A stretch of DNA of 64,000 nt from Xenorhabdus miraniensis (GTDB lineage: Bacteria; Pseudomonadota; Gammaproteobacteria; Enterobacterales; Enterobacteriaceae): NCBI RefSeq assembly GCF_002632615.1, contig NZ_NITZ01000012.1:1-64000 (forward strand), read 5' to 3'. The notes beneath the pieces were generated by a model. That model saw nothing but the letters and a program-made list of their open reading frames with translations, did not search any database and was not told where the DNA came from. This document shows, one piece after another, positions 17,962-29,075 of the stretch (its first letter is position 1; every line of letters begins with the position of its first letter). A program made the position numbers and the translations under genes.

Positions 17962-18870
17962 ATGCGAAATCGCACATTAGCTGATTTAGATCGCGTTGTC
18001 ACCCTTGGTGGCGGCCATGGACTTGGACGCGTTATGTCTTCTCTTTCTTCTCTCGGAACCCGCCTGACCGGTATTGTCACCACAACCGATAATGGAGGGT
18101 CAACTGGCAGAATACGACGCTCAGAAGGAGGAATAGCATGGGGAGATATGCGCAATTGCCTCAATCAGTTAATCACGGAGCCAACGATTGCTTCCGCTAT
18201 GTTTGAATATCGTTTCAGCGGCAATGGTGAACTGGCTGGTCATAATCTGGGTAATTTGATGCTAAAGGCGCTGGATCATTTAAGTGTCCGCCCTCTTGAG
18301 GCGATTAACCTGATCCGCAGTCTACTGAAAGTCAATGCTCATCTGATCCCTATGTCTGAACAATCGGTTGATTTAATGGCGATAGATAATCAAGGCAATA
18401 CCGTATATGGCGAAGTGAATATCGATCAACTCAATTGTGTGCCGCAAGAGCTCTTACTCTATCCCCGGGTTAACGCGACTAAAGAAGCGCTGGATGCCAT
18501 TGAACAAGCAGATTTGATTTTGATTGGCCCCGGTAGTTTTTTAACCAGCCTGATGCCGTTGCTATTATTGGATGACTTAACCCAGTCCCTGCGCCGCAGT
18601 AATGCAAACATGATCTATATCGGTAATTTGGGGAGAGAACTCAGCCATGCAGCAACCGAGTTATCGTTAAAAAATAAGCTTGAAATCATGGAAAACAGAA
18701 TCGGCCGCAAAATGATTAATGCGCTTATTGTCGGCCCTCGTACTGATATCAGCCCCTTCAGCGACCGGATTGTAACGCAGCAAGTTTTGGAAGCGCAGGA
18801 TATTCCCTACCGTCATGATCGCGAGTTATTACGACAAGCAATCGAGCACACCTTGCAAAGATTGGGCTAA
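17962..18870 (+). CDS. ybhK: YvcK/YbhK family protein (gluconeogenesis factor)
   Basis: 302 residues. The N-terminal [17 protein letters not shown] is the nucleotide-binding glycine loop of the CofD/YvcK superfamily, followed by [17 protein letters not shown] and [24 protein letters not shown] and the C-terminal half complete the fold. YvcK binds UDP-GlcNAc in Bacillus and is needed for growth on gluconeogenic carbon sources and for cell shape; the enterobacterial protein is little studied. It is divergent from moaA, as in E. coli, and convergent with uvrB. Confidence 0.92.
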   Translation: MRNRTLADLDRVVTLGGGHGLGRVMSSLSSLGTRLTGIVTTTDNGGSTGRIRRSEGGIAWGDMRNCLNQLITEPTIASAMFEYRFSGNGELAGHNLGNLMLKALDHLSVRPLEAINLIRSLLKVNAHLIPMSEQSVDLMAIDNQGNTVYGEVNIDQLNCVPQELLLYPRVNATKEALDAIEQADLILIGPGSFLTSLMPLLLLDDLTQSLRRSNANMIYIGNLGRELSHAATELSLKNKLEIMENRIGRKMINALIVGPRTDISPFSDRIVTQQVLEAQDIPYRHDRELLRQAIEHTLQRLG

Positions 18871-18959
18871 CAGGCAGATGGAGAGCGATATTATTCACTC
18901 TCCATAAGCTACTTATTTCGCCGTAATTACCGTCAATTCAGGTACTACAAATATGCTAC

Positions 18960-20987
18960 TCAGGAATTAGCAATAAATTGCGCCCTCAATGTCTGTACCT
19001 GATCACGAATATTGGCCGCCTGTTCAAATTCCAGATCCCGCGCATGTTGATACATTTTATCTTCCAGTTCACGGATTTTGCTTTCCAACTCTTTCGCCGA
19101 CAGTTTATGGTAATCATCCGTGCCCAAAGCAACTTTGCCTTTTCCTTTAGTTTTTCCTTTTCCGTGGGCTGGCTGACCAATTTGCAGAATGTCACCGACT
19201 TTTTTGTTCAGCCCTTTCGGTACGATACCGTGTTCTTCATTAAATTCCTGTTGTTTGGCACGACGGCGTTCTGTTTCCTCAATCGCTTTCGCCATAGAGT
19301 CTGTGATTTTGTCACCGTATAAAATCGCCTTACCATGCAGGTTACGCGCTGCGCGGCCAATAGTCTGGATCAGGGATCGCTCTGAACGCAGGAAACCTTC
19401 TTTATCAGCATCTAAAATCGCCACAAGAGAAACTTCTGGCATATCCAAACCTTCCCGAAGCAAGTTAATACCAACCAAGACATCAAATTCGCCTAAACGA
19501 AGATCACGGATAATCTCCACACGTTCGACCGTATCAATGTCGGAATGGAGATAACGGACTCGTTCACCATGCTCTTCTAAATATTCAGTTAAATCTTCCG
19601 CCATTCGCTTGGTGAGTGTGGTTACCAGCACTCGCTCATTTTTCGCTGCCCGGATACGTATTTCTGACAATAAGTCATCCACTTGAGTCGATACAGGGCG
19701 AACTTCAACTTCAGGATCAATCAGCCCGGTCGGACGTACAACCTGTTCAATCACTTCGTTGCCCGATTTTTCCAATTCATAACGACCGGGGGTTGCTGAA
19801 ACATAAATGGTCTGTGGTGCCAGCGCTTCAAATTCTTCAAACCGTAATGGACGGTTATCCAGCGCTGATGGCAAGCGAAAACCATATTCCACCAGTGTTT
19901 CCTTACGGGAACGATCCCCGCGGTACATGCCGCCAATCTGTGGAATAGTTACGTGGGATTCATCCACCACCAGCAAACCATCAGCCGGAAGGTAGTCGAA
20001 TAATGTTGGAGGGGGTTCACCTGTGGAACGACCAGACAGATAACGAGAGTAGTTTTCAATGCCGGAGCAATATCCCAACTCATTCATCATTTCGAGATCG
20101 AATTGTGTTCGCTGAGTGATACGTTGCTCTTCCAATAGGTTACCTGATTCCAGCAACATTTTACGTCGTTGATCCAACTCAACCTTGATTTCTTCCATTG
20201 CCTGAAGGATACGTTCACGCGGTGTCACATAGTGTGTTTTAGGATAGATGGTATAACGCGGCACATTGTACTGAACCTGACCTGTCAGCGGATCAAACAG
20301 GGAAAGGCGTTCGACTTCATCATCGAACAATTCAACACGCAAGGCATGTTCGTCCGATTCTGCGGGGAAAATATCAATCACCTCACCACGTACACGGAAT
20401 GTCCCACGCTGGAACGCCTGATCATTGCGGGTATATTGCAACTCTGCCAAACGGCGTAAAATCGCTCGCTGGTCAATCAGCATGCCATTAGTTAAGTGAA
20501 GCATCATTTTCAGATAACTATCAGGATCACCCAGACCATAAATTGCGGAGACGGAAGCCACCACAACGACATCACGGCGTTCCAGTAAGGCTTTTGTTGC
20601 CGATAGACGCATCTGCTCGATATGTTCATTTACCGACGCATCTTTTTCGATAAAGGTATCAGAGCTCGGTACATAAGCTTCCGGCTGATAGTAATCATAA
20701 TAGGAAACAAAATATTCCACTGCATTCTCAGGGAAAAACTCTTTCATTTCGCTATAAAGCTGCGCGGCCAGTGTCTTATTGGGTGCGAGGATCATGGTTG
20801 GCCGATTCAAGTTTGCGATAACATTGGCTACCGTGAACGTTTTACCTGAGCCTGTTACCCCCAGCAGTGTCTGATGGGCTAAACCATCTTCCAGCCCTTC
20901 CTGTAATTGGTTGATAGCCGAAGGCTGATCACCTCCAGGTCTGAAATCAGAATATAACTTGAATACCTTATTTGTTTCTTTGCTCAT
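18960..20987 (-). CDS. uvrB: Excinuclease ABC subunit UvrB
   Basis: 675 residues from ATG 20987, chosen because GGGGG lies 5 bases upstream and the start [13 protein letters not shown] then matches the family; the frame remains open to 21020. UvrB is the damage-verifying helicase-like subunit of nucleotide excision repair, loaded by UvrA and cut beside by UvrC. Walker A GVTGSGKT lies at 43-50. The beta-hairpin region [13 protein letters not shown] and the DESHV Walker B motif follow. The C-terminal UVR domain ([18 protein letters not shown]) binds UvrC. An SOS box lies 69 bases upstream. Confidence 0.97.
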   Translation of the reverse strand: MSKETNKVFKLYSDFRPGGDQPSAINQLQEGLEDGLAHQTLLGVTGSGKTFTVANVIANLNRPTMILAPNKTLAAQLYSEMKEFFPENAVEYFVSYYDYYQPEAYVPSSDTFIEKDASVNEHIEQMRLSATKALLERRDVVVVASVSAIYGLGDPDSYLKMMLHLTNGMLIDQRAILRRLAELQYTRNDQAFQRGTFRVRGEVIDIFPAESDEHALRVELFDDEVERLSLFDPLTGQVQYNVPRYTIYPKTHYVTPRERILQAMEEIKVELDQRRKMLLESGNLLEEQRITQRTQFDLEMMNELGYCSGIENYSRYLSGRSTGEPPPTLFDYLPADGLLVVDESHVTIPQIGGMYRGDRSRKETLVEYGFRLPSALDNRPLRFEEFEALAPQTIYVSATPGRYELEKSGNEVIEQVVRPTGLIDPEVEVRPVSTQVDDLLSEIRIRAAKNERVLVTTLTKRMAEDLTEYLEEHGERVRYLHSDIDTVERVEIIRDLRLGEFDVLVGINLLREGLDMPEVSLVAILDADKEGFLRSERSLIQTIGRAARNLHGKAILYGDKITDSMAKAIEETERRRAKQQEFNEEHGIVPKGLNKKVGDILQIGQPAHGKGKTKGKGKVALGTDDYHKLSAKELESKIRELEDKMYQHARDLEFEQAANIRDQVQTLRAQFIANS

Positions 20988-21055
20988 TTTTCCCCCGCAA
21001 TCATGTACACAAGCCCCCATGCCTATCTGTGCACAAACAAAACGCTTTTATAATA

Positions 21056-21071
21056 CTGGATAAAAAACCAG
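21056..21071 (-). promoter_or_regulatory. LexA (SOS) box upstream of uvrB
   Basis: CTGGATAAAAAACCAG has the CTG-N10-CAG form with an A/T-rich centre and differs from the E. coli uvrB box, read on the same strand, by one base as I recall it. It is 69 bases before the uvrB ATG. DNA damage should therefore induce uvrB. Confidence 0.88.
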
Positions 21072-21650
21072 CTTCAAGTAAGTTAGTAAAATAATATTGT
21101 TTTTATTTTAAGGAGAAAGCTAAAGAGTTGCAGTAGCGAGAAATCATAAATTACCGCAAGGTGATATTAACCTTTGTTTAACATTAGTAGTGACTATTTT
21201 TATCCCCAGATAATGATCTTGCTTTTTTATATTTTTGTATTAGCTACTGAAATGATAAAGCACCGAATGGCAAAGGAAGGTAAAAAGGGATTGCTTTTAT
21301 TTAATGAGTTGATCTTTATAGCAAAAAAAATCAAGGAGAGAATAACAGCAAATCTTGCGCAAGCCGCGTATTATCTTGCGTCAGCTTACTTGTCTAAAAC
21401 TAATGCACAGGGTTATCCACAGGAATAGTGGATAACTCAGCAAACCCCATTGGGCATGGGAGGTTGCGGAGTTACCCTTGTTTATAAAATTCTCCAATAA
21501 TGGGAAATTTTTATTCTATTTTAGAATTGAGTTGCGTTATTTTTTGTTCAAAAATAATGCAATCATTGTTGAAATAAGGCATTTTTTATAGAGAGAAACT
21601 AAATTTAACTTCTCTCCAGCCGAGGATTTTAACTAACGCAAAGTAAACAA
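21072..21650. other. uvrB-bioD intergenic region
   Basis: About 580 bases. Apart from the DnaA-box cluster at 21401-21435 it holds no convincing gene: an 84-codon plus-strand frame at 21174-21428 has no ribosome site and ends inside the DnaA boxes. A run of A- and T-rich sequence (21480-21600) lies between the boxes and the bioD stop. Confidence 0.5.
21401..21435. promoter_or_regulatory. Cluster of DnaA boxes in the uvrB-bioD gap, DARS1-like
   Basis: A perfect DnaA box TTATCCACA (21413-21421), an opposed near-perfect box TTATCCACT on the minus strand (21427-21435) and a weaker box TAATGCACA (21401-21409) in the same direction as the first lie within 35 bases. E. coli DARS1, which recharges DnaA-ADP to DnaA-ATP, lies in the same uvrB-bioD interval and has a three-box core with one box opposed. 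Homology of site is inferred from this position and arrangement. Confidence 0.6.
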
Positions 21651-22334
21651 TTAGTTAACCAATACATCAATGTTTATATATTCCCCTACATTATTATTAT
21701 CAATTAATTCTCCCAGATGGGGAATAATTCCCAATAAAGGTGCAGGTATCATGCGTTCCAGCGTTTCCAAATACGCCGACTGGCGTTTACCTGCCGGTTC
21801 GATTTCATTAGCAACCCAACCTGCCAATTTCAGCCCTGAATGTTGAATTGCTTTTGCGGTCAATACCGCATGGTTAATACAGCCTAACTTGACACCCACG
21901 GTCAAAATTACGGGTAAATTCTCCTGAATCACCCAATCAGCAAAGGTCGTATTTTCCGATAATGGGGTATACCATCCCCCCGCCCCTTCAATTAAAACCC
22001 AGTCAGATTTTGCTGCCAGTACTGCCAGCCCTTTTGATAATATCGAAAAATCAATGGGTTGGTTTAATTCGGCGCTCACGATATGGGGAGATGTAGGCTC
22101 CACAAATACCAAAGGATTCACTTCCTGATAAGTTAATGGCACAACACTATTACGCTGTAAAGCCAAGGCATCACCATTACGTATTCCTTCAGTTGTTACT
22201 TCACTCCCCGATGCGACCGGTTTATAACCTGCTGTTTGATATCCCTTTTTATTCGCCGCTTGCAGTAAAGCGCAACTAACCACTGTTTTACCTACTTCAG
22301 TATCAGTTCCGGTAAGAAAATATTTACTTGTCAC
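21651..22334 (-). CDS. bioD: Dethiobiotin synthetase BioD
   Basis: 227 residues from GTG 22334, preferred because the start MTSKYFLTG then matches E. coli BioD1 and GGAG lies 9 bases upstream; a TTG at 22355 gives an unnatural extension. It closes the ureido ring of dethiobiotin from diaminopelargonate, CO2 and ATP. The P-loop is GTDTEVGKT (9-17), GYKPVASGSE binds substrate, EPTSPH is conserved, and VEGAGGWYTPL is the switch region. Its start overlaps the bioC end by 11 bases. It is the last gene of bioBFCD. Confidence 0.95.
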   Translation of the reverse strand: MTSKYFLTGTDTEVGKTVVSCALLQAANKKGYQTAGYKPVASGSEVTTEGIRNGDALALQRNSVVPLTYQEVNPLVFVEPTSPHIVSAELNQPIDFSILSKGLAVLAAKSDWVLIEGAGGWYTPLSENTTFADWVIQENLPVILTVGVKLGCINHAVLTAKAIQHSGLKLAGWVANEIEPAGKRQSAYLETLERMIPAPLLGIIPHLGELIDNNNVGEYINIDVLVN

Positions 22335-23097
22335 AATGAATGACTCCAAAAGCAATTTGATAGCTTAATAGGTAGCTACCATTATTCCGTGGATATGCCT
22401 CATCAAGAGCACTCAGGCGTTTTCTGGTCATTAATCCCTGCTGGCGTCCATGATGAAGGTGCGTTGCACCGATTCCTTTCAAAGAATTCAGTAAAGGCAG
22501 GAGCTGTGAATAATGCTGACGATATTGCCGTTGAATAACTTTATGTCGATATGGTTGACATGCTTGTGTAATGGTTTTCAATGGCAAAAATTGATTAGTG
22601 TGCCGATAATCGTCTACTCGCTCCCACGCGGTTTCCAGTTCATGCAGAGAACCTTGTACGAGCGTGGAAAATACGATAAGCCCACCGGGGCAGGTAACAC
22701 GATAAAGCTCCTGCAAGGCACATGACAAATCATTGCACCACTGTACTGCCAGATTGCTGAAACAGACATCTACGCTGTTGCCGGCCAATCCCAAATGTTC
22801 AATATCTCCTTGCAGATAATAATTGGCCGCTTGCTGCTCACGAGCATAATTCAGCATACCGGAAGCCAAATCCAACGCGATGACTTGTTTGCCTTGTTGT
22901 TTCCAACGGGCACTGAAAAAACCCGTTCCACAACCCGCATCCAATATGCTCATACCGATATCTTCTGCCTGCGCCAGCGCCATCAAGTATTCACCCGTTT
23001 GCTGTTGCAGTTTAGCCACCGTATCATACTTGGAAGCGGCGCGCCCAAAGGCACCGGCAATGGCGTGCTTATTAACCGATTTAACAGCCGGATCCAT
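22324..23097 (-). CDS. bioC: Malonyl-ACP O-methyltransferase BioC
   Basis: 257 residues. It methylates the free carboxyl of malonyl-ACP so that fatty-acid synthesis can extend it toward pimeloyl-ACP methyl ester, the first committed step of biotin synthesis. The SAM-binding motif I is [14 protein letters not shown] (about 51-64), preceded by the [17 protein letters not shown] segment typical of BioC. SNLAVQWC is a later methyltransferase motif. It overlaps bioF at its start (17 bases) and bioD at its end, so all four genes are translationally linked. BioH, which removes the methyl group, is not in this window. Confidence 0.93.
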   Translation of the reverse strand: MDPAVKSVNKHAIAGAFGRAASKYDTVAKLQQQTGEYLMALAQAEDIGMSILDAGCGTGFFSARWKQQGKQVIALDLASGMLNYAREQQAANYYLQGDIEHLGLAGNSVDVCFSNLAVQWCNDLSCALQELYRVTCPGGLIVFSTLVQGSLHELETAWERVDDYRHTNQFLPLKTITQACQPYRHKVIQRQYRQHYSQLLPLLNSLKGIGATHLHHGRQQGLMTRKRLSALDEAYPRNNGSYLLSYQIAFGVIHCDK

Positions 23098-24235
23098 ACA
23101 ATGCCTCTAGTAATACATCAATATCCTGTTGGGTATGACTTGCCGTCAATGTAATACGCAGGCGGGCACTTTCCGGAGGAACAGTGGGAGGCCGTATCGC
23201 CGTAACCCACACATTTTTCTGCCTGAGCGAATGAGATAATTCGATACAACGTTGGTTATCGCCTACAATGAGCGGCTGAATCGCTGTTTCTGAATCCGTC
23301 AGAGCAAGAGATAAATGCCGGGCTTCATGGCGAAAGTATTGAATGTTGTTGCGCAACATTTGACGCAATTCATCCCCGGCCCTGATTTGTTGTACCGTTT
23401 CAGAGAGAGCAACTGCCTGCGCCGGTGGCATTGAAGTACTGTAAATCAGGTGTCGAGCGTATTGGAGCAAGTACTCTGCGGTTTGCTCATCACACAAGAT
23501 TGCAGCGCCGCTCAATCCAAATGCTTTGCCAAAGGTGACGACCAGAATTTCCGGTTTGACATTTTTCGCCCAGCAACTGCCGCGTCCTTCTTCCCCCTGA
23601 ATACCAATACCGTGGGCATCATCTACCATCAGCCAACTCTTTGCAGAACTTGCTTGTTGAGCAATAAGTTCAAGCGGAGCGCAATCTCCATCCATGCTAA
23701 AAATGCCTTCCGTTACCACCAGCGTTTTACCCGTACACTCTTTTTCCAGATGCCGTTTCAACGAATTCACATCATTATGTAAAAAACGTCGTAGCTGTGC
23801 GGGCGACTGCATAGCCGCTTCCATCAAAGAGGCATGGCTGAGGCGATCAGCAATAATGCGATCATCTTTTTCCATCAAAGCCGCAATGACACCTTGGTTG
23901 GCGGCATAACCAGAAATAAACAGCAAGGCGCGAGAGTAGCCCAACCATTCAGCTAATTGCTGTTCTAATGTGTCATGCGCTGTTGTGTAACCCGTGACAT
24001 GCCCCGAGCCTCCACTGCCCACACCATATTGCTCTGCCCCTTTCTGCCACGCAGCAATAATCTGGGGATGCCGGCTCAATCCAAGATAATCGTTACTGGA
24101 GAAATTGAGATATTGACCGTCTGAGGTGGATAATAAGCGGCCATCAGAACCCAGATGGACTTGTCTGCCACGCCATAAAGAGGTAGCCCGGCGTTCGGCC
24201 AAACGTCGGGAGAGTGAATCTGACCAGTTCATCAT
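23081..24235 (-). CDS. bioF: 8-amino-7-oxononanoate synthase BioF
   Basis: 384 residues, the same length as E. coli BioF. It is a PLP enzyme condensing pimeloyl-ACP with alanine. [11 protein letters not shown] is the substrate-binding start, [11 protein letters not shown] and [12 protein letters not shown] (with the PLP-contacting Asp and His) follow, and the Schiff-base lysine is in [13 protein letters not shown]. Its ATG overlaps the bioB stop by 4 bases. Two adjacent ATG codons at 24235 and 24232 could both start it. Confidence 0.95.
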   Translation of the reverse strand: MMNWSDSLSRRLAERRATSLWRGRQVHLGSDGRLLSTSDGQYLNFSSNDYLGLSRHPQIIAAWQKGAEQYGVGSGGSGHVTGYTTAHDTLEQQLAEWLGYSRALLFISGYAANQGVIAALMEKDDRIIADRLSHASLMEAAMQSPAQLRRFLHNDVNSLKRHLEKECTGKTLVVTEGIFSMDGDCAPLELIAQQASSAKSWLMVDDAHGIGIQGEEGRGSCWAKNVKPEILVVTFGKAFGLSGAAILCDEQTAEYLLQYARHLIYSTSMPPAQAVALSETVQQIRAGDELRQMLRNNIQYFRHEARHLSLALTDSETAIQPLIVGDNQRCIELSHSLRQKNVWVTAIRPPTVPPESARLRITLTASHTQQDIDVLLEALYGSGC

Positions 24236-25272
24236 ATTGCCGCATTGTAGAATTGTTCGTTATCAGCATTATTAAAAATGGCTTCAGTCAAGTTCTGTTG
24301 CTGTTGATTGTCACCAAATGCCGTCTTTGTCTGTTGAGGGTTAATACCCAACCGGCGGAATAACTGGAGATCTTTATCTTCATCTGGATTTGGCGTGGTC
24401 AGCAATTTACAGCCGTAGAAAATGGAATTGGCACCCGCCATAAAGCACATAGCCTGAGTTTGCTCGTTCATCTGTTCACGTCCTGCGGATAGACGGACAT
24501 GCGATTTCGGCATCATGATCCGCGCTACAGCAATGGTGCGGATAAAGTCAAAAGGATCGACATCTTCGTTGTTTTCCATTGGTGTTCCCTTCACTTTTAC
24601 CAGCATATTGATAGGTACACTTTCTGGTGGCTTCGGTAAATTTGCCAATTGCACCAACAATGCTGCACGGTCACGTATCTGCTCCCCCAAACCCACGATA
24701 CCGCCTGAACAAACTTTAATGCCTGCATCCCGGACATTATCCAGTGTATCCAGCCTGTCCTGATAACTGCGGGTCGTGATGATATTGCCGTAAAACTCTG
24801 GTGAGGTGTCTAAGTTATGGTTGTAGTAATCCAGACCTGCCTCTGCCAAACGCTGTGCCTGAGAGTGATTCAGCATTCCCAAAGTCATGCAGGTTTCCAT
24901 TCCCAATGCTTTGACTTCTCTGACCATTTTTTCCAGATATGGCATATCACGTTCATGCGGGTTCTTCCAGGCAGCCCCCATACAGAAGCGGGTGGAACCC
25001 GCATTTTTAGCTTTATGCGCGGATTCAATGACTTTTTCCACTTCCATCAACCGCTCTTTTTCCAATCCCGTTTTATAGCGGGAACTTTGTGGACAGTATT
25101 TGCAATCTTCGGGACAAGCGCCGGTTTTTATCGACAGCAATGTACTGACTTGTACCTGCTGTGGATCAAAATGTTCGCGGTGTATTTGCTGTGCCTGAAA
25201 TAACAATTCAAAAAAAGGTTTATCAAACAAATCCTGTGCCTGCTTGATAGTCCATTGTTGACGTTCGCTCAC
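24232..25272 (-). CDS. bioB: Biotin synthase BioB (radical SAM)
   Basis: 346 residues from GTG 25272, the length of the E. coli enzyme; GGAG lies 8 bases upstream, and the longer frame to 25326 runs through the operator. BioB inserts sulfur into dethiobiotin. The [4Fe-4S] cysteines are C53, C57 and C60 in ACPEDCKYC. The downstream cysteines for the [2Fe-2S] sulfur donor lie in FCMGAAW, MTLG and [12 protein letters not shown] segments, and RLSAGRE holds the arginine ligand. It is the first gene of bioBFCD, divergent from bioA across a BirA operator. Confidence 0.95.
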   Translation of the reverse strand: MSERQQWTIKQAQDLFDKPFFELLFQAQQIHREHFDPQQVQVSTLLSIKTGACPEDCKYCPQSSRYKTGLEKERLMEVEKVIESAHKAKNAGSTRFCMGAAWKNPHERDMPYLEKMVREVKALGMETCMTLGMLNHSQAQRLAEAGLDYYNHNLDTSPEFYGNIITTRSYQDRLDTLDNVRDAGIKVCSGGIVGLGEQIRDRAALLVQLANLPKPPESVPINMLVKVKGTPMENNEDVDPFDFIRTIAVARIMMPKSHVRLSAGREQMNEQTQAMCFMAGANSIFYGCKLLTTPNPDEDKDLQLFRRLGINPQQTKTAFGDNQQQQNLTEAIFNNADNEQFYNAAI

Positions 25273-25325
25273 AATCACATCTCCAATATGAAAAAATGTT
25301 GCCAGTTTAAATAACGCCGCTATCA

Positions 25326-25357
25326 TGTCAACTAAAACAAACGATCACAGGTTTACA
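25326..25357. promoter_or_regulatory. BirA (biotin repressor) operator between bioB and bioA
   Basis: The half-sites TGTCAACTA (25326-25334) and AGGTTTACA (25349-25357) are inverted about a 14-base spacer. The second matches the BirA half-site exactly and the first with two or three changes. The location between divergent bioB and bioA is that of the E. coli bioO operator, so biotinyl-AMP-bound BirA should repress both directions. Confidence 0.88.
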
Positions 25358-25368
25358 AGTAATTCGTT

Positions 25369-26637
25369 ATGAACCCTTCAGATATTGAATTTGACCTGCG
25401 CCATATTTGGCATCCCTATACATCTATGACCCATCCACTTCCTGCCTATCCTGTTGTATCTGCGACAGGTGTGGAACTGGTTTTATCAGATGGGCGCAAG
25501 CTCATTGATGGTATGTCTTCATGGTGGGCAGCTATTCACGGCTATAATCATCCTGCACTCAATGAAGCCGCAAAATCGCAGATCGATAAGATGTCCCATG
25601 TTATGTTTGGCGGCATTACCCATCCTCCTGCGGTAGAACTGTGTAAACAATTAGTGGCGATGACGCCTGATTCTCTGGAATGTGTTTTTTTGGCAGATTC
25701 GGGTTCTGTTGCTGTCGAAGTTGCCCTAAAAATGGCCTTGCAATACTGGCAAGCCAAAGGGGAAATACGCCAACGCTTTTTGACACTGCGTCATGGTTAT
25801 CATGGCGATACCTTTGGCGCTATGTCTGTCTGTGATCCCGATAACTCCATGCATAACTTGTATAAAGGTTATCTGCCAAACCACCTATTCGCTGATGCGC
25901 CTCAATGTCAGTTCGGTGATAAATGGCAGCCAGAAGATCTCGATTCTTTTAAACGATTATTGTTGCAATATCATGATGAAATTGCCGCCGTGGTTCTGGA
26001 GCCAATTGTTCAGGGTGCCGGTGGAATGCGGATTTATCATCCGGAATATCTACGTCAAGTTCGCCAGCTCTGTGATGAATATCAGATCCTGCTGATTGCA
26101 GATGAGATAGCGACTGGATTTGGACGAACAGGTAAATTATTTGCCTGTGAACATGCCCAGATAGAGCCGGATATTTTATGCTTAGGCAAAGCGTTGACGG
26201 GGGGATATATGACATTATCAGCAACACTGACAACTCGTCATGTCGCTGAAACTATTAGTCAAGGTGAAGCGGGTTGTTTTATGCATGGCCCAACTTTTAT
26301 GGGGAATCCACTCGCATGTGCTGTAGCCAGTGCCAGCCTCAAATTACTCTCCGATAGCCCGTGGCAACAACATATTCAATCCATTGAAACTCAACTAAAA
26401 GCGGAATTACTTCCGTTAAAATCACACGGTGCAGTCGAAGATGTACGGATATTAGGTGCTATCGGTGTTGTTGAAATGAAACGCCCTGTTGACGTAGCTT
26501 CACTGCAACGCCATTTTGTTCAACATGGCGTATGGATCAGGCCATTTGGCCGATTAATTTATTTAATGCCGCCTTATATTATTCAGCCGGAACAACTGTC
26601 AAGGCTGACAAATGCGATCACCAACTCGATGAGTTAA
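25369..26637 (+). CDS. bioA: Adenosylmethionine-8-amino-7-oxononanoate aminotransferase BioA
   Basis: 422 residues, a class III PLP aminotransferase that uses S-adenosylmethionine as amino donor to make diaminopelargonate. HIWHPYTSM is the conserved start, [16 protein letters not shown] the substrate region, [15 protein letters not shown] the phosphate loop, RHGYHGDT and [12 protein letters not shown] the cofactor site, and the Schiff-base lysine is in [11 protein letters not shown]. Length fits the family (429 in E. coli). It is transcribed alone, divergent from bioBFCD. Confidence 0.95.
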   Translation: MNPSDIEFDLRHIWHPYTSMTHPLPAYPVVSATGVELVLSDGRKLIDGMSSWWAAIHGYNHPALNEAAKSQIDKMSHVMFGGITHPPAVELCKQLVAMTPDSLECVFLADSGSVAVEVALKMALQYWQAKGEIRQRFLTLRHGYHGDTFGAMSVCDPDNSMHNLYKGYLPNHLFADAPQCQFGDKWQPEDLDSFKRLLLQYHDEIAAVVLEPIVQGAGGMRIYHPEYLRQVRQLCDEYQILLIADEIATGFGRTGKLFACEHAQIEPDILCLGKALTGGYMTLSATLTTRHVAETISQGEAGCFMHGPTFMGNPLACAVASASLKLLSDSPWQQHIQSIETQLKAELLPLKSHGAVEDVRILGAIGVVEMKRPVDVASLQRHFVQHGVWIRPFGRLIYLMPPYIIQPEQLSRLTNAITNSMS

Positions 26638-27145
26638 AGATAGTAATCAATATTGGTTGTAGCAGTAGTTTATTGAACAAAGAAATACATACCTAATAGA
26701 TTTTGGGCGACATAACGGCGGTAGAAAACAAATCCTCAGGATCATAGACAATTTATGTGACTGTGATGAGTGAATGCCGCCTGAAACCATTGTCACTATC
26801 CAATCAGAAAAAAGACAATATATAACACCATCAATTATAATCGTTTAAATTCAAACTAACACCTCGGTTTAAAAACTAAAACTATTATTCCTTATTAAAC
26901 CCAGTATAGGTAACGAGTCTATTTTCCATTTCTCACAGAAGACTGCCATTTATTTTTAAGATAATCCCTTTGATAATTTAACTCGCCTTTCTGATAAAAA
27001 ATAAAAGTACGTTACTATATTCTCAAAAAACACTTACTGATAAATATTAGTTACCAATTTCTAGCACGTTAGGCCACTTAAAAATAAATTCTCTGATATA
27101 TTCAATCTAGAAATCACATTCATTGAAATAAAACAGGAGCATATT
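26638..27145. other. Gap between bioA and an unknown gene
   Basis: About 500 AT-rich bases with no open frame of coding quality. The right end must hold the promoter of the gene at 27146; a CAGGAG ribosome site ends the region. Nothing else is recognised. Confidence 0.45.
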
Positions 27146-27718
27146 ATGAATAATGAAAATTTAATTAATCCTTCTAACGAAGAGATGCAGGCTATATTTG
27201 AACAATCTAAAAATAGCTATGAGAAAGAAATTTCACATTATGAAGCTCTGGTGAAAGAAAAACCTGAGTTAGCCCCTCTGTTTGCAGAGAATCTTAAGGA
27301 AGAGTCTTTAACATCTCCTGTACGGTTACAGCCAGAATTCGTTAGTGGATTTTTTAATATTAACACCTATTATCAATATGGAAGTTATCCCTTTATCCAA
27401 GTATCATCTTATCCTGCTATAATTGGACACGAACTCAACACAGGAAAGAGAACGAATTTTAACGGTTATATTTATGGAGGGTATAACACCCCACTGATAA
27501 ATTTTAATCATATTCATCTTGGTGGGATTGTAAAAGACGCTCAATCTATTATAAATGTGCCGCTCAACTTCCAACTTTATATTTATCCAAGAAATATTAT
27601 TCTGCGCCTACTTAGAGGAAATATCTATTTAGGCGATTTGCACTCTACGACTCAGAATCATATATTGATCACGTACCCCATAGTTTTATCAGGGGTTGGG
27701 AGTTTTAACTTGATTTGA
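27146..27718 (+). CDS. Hypothetical protein, 190 residues, unrecognised
   Basis: ATG 27146 has a strong site (CAGGAG, 8 bases upstream). Residues 1-60 are charged and helical (SYEKEISHYEALVKEKPEL), and residues 65-190 are rich in Tyr, Asn, Ile and Gly with alternating hydrophobic residues, suggesting a beta-sandwich or barrel (YYQYGSYPFIQVSSYP, GYIYGGYNTPLINFN, PLNFQLYIYPRN). There is no signal peptide, no membrane helix and no cysteine. It stands alone between bioA and pgl, where E. coli has unrelated content, and is more AT-rich than both. It may be a lineage-specific secreted or effector-like protein, but no family motif supports any function. Confidence 0.75.
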   Translation: MNNENLINPSNEEMQAIFEQSKNSYEKEISHYEALVKEKPELAPLFAENLKEESLTSPVRLQPEFVSGFFNINTYYQYGSYPFIQVSSYPAIIGHELNTGKRTNFNGYIYGGYNTPLINFNHIHLGGIVKDAQSIINVPLNFQLYIYPRNIILRLLRGNIYLGDLHSTTQNHILITYPIVLSGVGSFNLI

Positions 27719-27822
27719 GTGAAAACTGTATTAATCCATCATGCTAGAATCAATTACCTATTTAATGAAAAATAGATTCTGATTTTCAGCGCTTAATTTG
27801 TAGTACTGTGGCAAAGGAATAT

Positions 27823-27856
27823 CCCCCAGCCACACAGTTAACTGTGTGGCTGGGGG
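27823..27856. terminator. Perfect 34-base palindrome, probable two-way terminator
   Basis: CCCCCAGCCACACAGTT at 27823-27839 is followed immediately by its exact complement to 27856, giving a 17-base arm with no spacer. It lies between the convergent stops of the unknown gene (27718) and pgl (27928), where a shared terminator is expected, yet it has no T-run on either side and is unusually long and GC-rich. Confidence 0.5.
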
Positions 27857-27927
27857 TAATTGATCACAATTCATGTCCATAATATTGCAAATAAAATTTG
27901 CCGCGCCCAAGATAGCGCGACTCAGGT

Positions 27928-28914
27928 TTATAATGCTAATACCGTTACCCACATCGGACCTTTGCCAACCGAATAACGCGCCAGTTGGGTGAGCTCTCCC
28001 GAATATTTGTCAATGCGTGACACTGAAATATGATCTGATTTTTGTCCTGATGCAATTAGGAAGCTACCACTGTGATCAATGGCAAAACCACGCGGTTGGG
28101 TTTCTGTTGGGTAATGTCCGGCCAATGTCAGGTGATAACCCTCTTCTGATACAAGGAAATGGCTGATCAGGCTCTCTGAACGTTCACTGGTATAGAGATG
28201 GCGGCCATCCGGTGTAATGTGAATATCAGCCGACCAACGAACACTGGAAAAATCCGTTGGCAGGGAATCAACCGATTGCACAATGCGATATTTTTCCCAT
28301 TTACGTAAAACATCAACGGTTGAATCCAACTCATTAATACAATAAATCGCCGGCTTTTTCGGATGGAAGGCCATATGACGCGGACCCGCACCTGTTGCCG
28401 TAGTGATTTCATCAGCCCTGCTTTCGGTCAGGTAACCTTGCCCATCCAAGTTGAAAATACGGATATGATCTTCTTTCAGGCATGGAACCAGTAGTTGGCG
28501 ATTTTCCCGGTCAATATTGGCAGAATGTGGGGCTTGCAAACCTTCCACAACTTGAATCGGAGCCTTGACGATACCGTTTTCATCAATAGGATGAACACTT
28601 AAGTTATTGAAACTGTAAGAAGCAGAAAATAAAAAACGCCCTGCTCTGTCGGTTGAGATATGTGTAGGACTACCCGGCAATGGGGCTATTGCCTGCTGTT
28701 CAAGACATCCATCTTCCCCGATGGTATAAGTGACGATGCTGAATTGGGGGCGGATCCCCACATATAAGTGTTTGCCATCAGGATGCACTACCATCGGCTG
28801 TACTTCACCGGGTGCATTTACTGTCTGAAGAAGCGAAAGCTCTCCTGCTACATTAAGCGACCATACGTGAATTTGCCGGCTATTCGGGCTGGCTGTATAA
28901 ACCACCTGTTTCAT
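27928..28914 (-). CDS. pgl: 6-phosphogluconolactonase Pgl (YbhE type)
   Basis: 328 residues, a seven-bladed beta-propeller lactonase of the pentose phosphate pathway that hydrolyses 6-phosphogluconolactone. Repeated blade motifs are visible: [73 protein letters not shown] and [20 protein letters not shown]. The start [18 protein letters not shown] and the length match E. coli YbhE (331). It is divergent from ybhA across a 160-base gap. Confidence 0.95.
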   Translation of the reverse strand: MKQVVYTASPNSRQIHVWSLNVAGELSLLQTVNAPGEVQPMVVHPDGKHLYVGIRPQFSIVTYTIGEDGCLEQQAIAPLPGSPTHISTDRAGRFLFSASYSFNNLSVHPIDENGIVKAPIQVVEGLQAPHSANIDRENRQLLVPCLKEDHIRIFNLDGQGYLTESRADEITTATGAGPRHMAFHPKKPAIYCINELDSTVDVLRKWEKYRIVQSVDSLPTDFSSVRWSADIHITPDGRHLYTSERSESLISHFLVSEEGYHLTLAGHYPTETQPRGFAIDHSGSFLIASGQKSDHISVSRIDKYSGELTQLARYSVGKGPMWVTVLAL

Positions 28915-29075
28915 TTTCTCTCCTTAATGCTTCATTACCATTTCATTGATCTGTAATGACTCTTGAAAATTTTTGTCTGTTAGACTGCTCACATAACAGT
29001 TCAACTATTTTTAACTACTGTATAATATTTGCTTACCCATTTTGCTTACACCATAGACAACCAAGAGGCCAACTC

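Noticed and set aside
21174..21428. 84-codon plus-strand frame in the uvrB-bioD gap
   Set aside because: No ribosome site, no family pattern, and its end lies within the DnaA-box cluster.
27758..27952. 64-codon minus-strand frame near the pgl end
   Set aside because: It runs through the perfect palindrome and overlaps the pgl 3' end; codon pattern and lack of a ribosome site argue against a gene.
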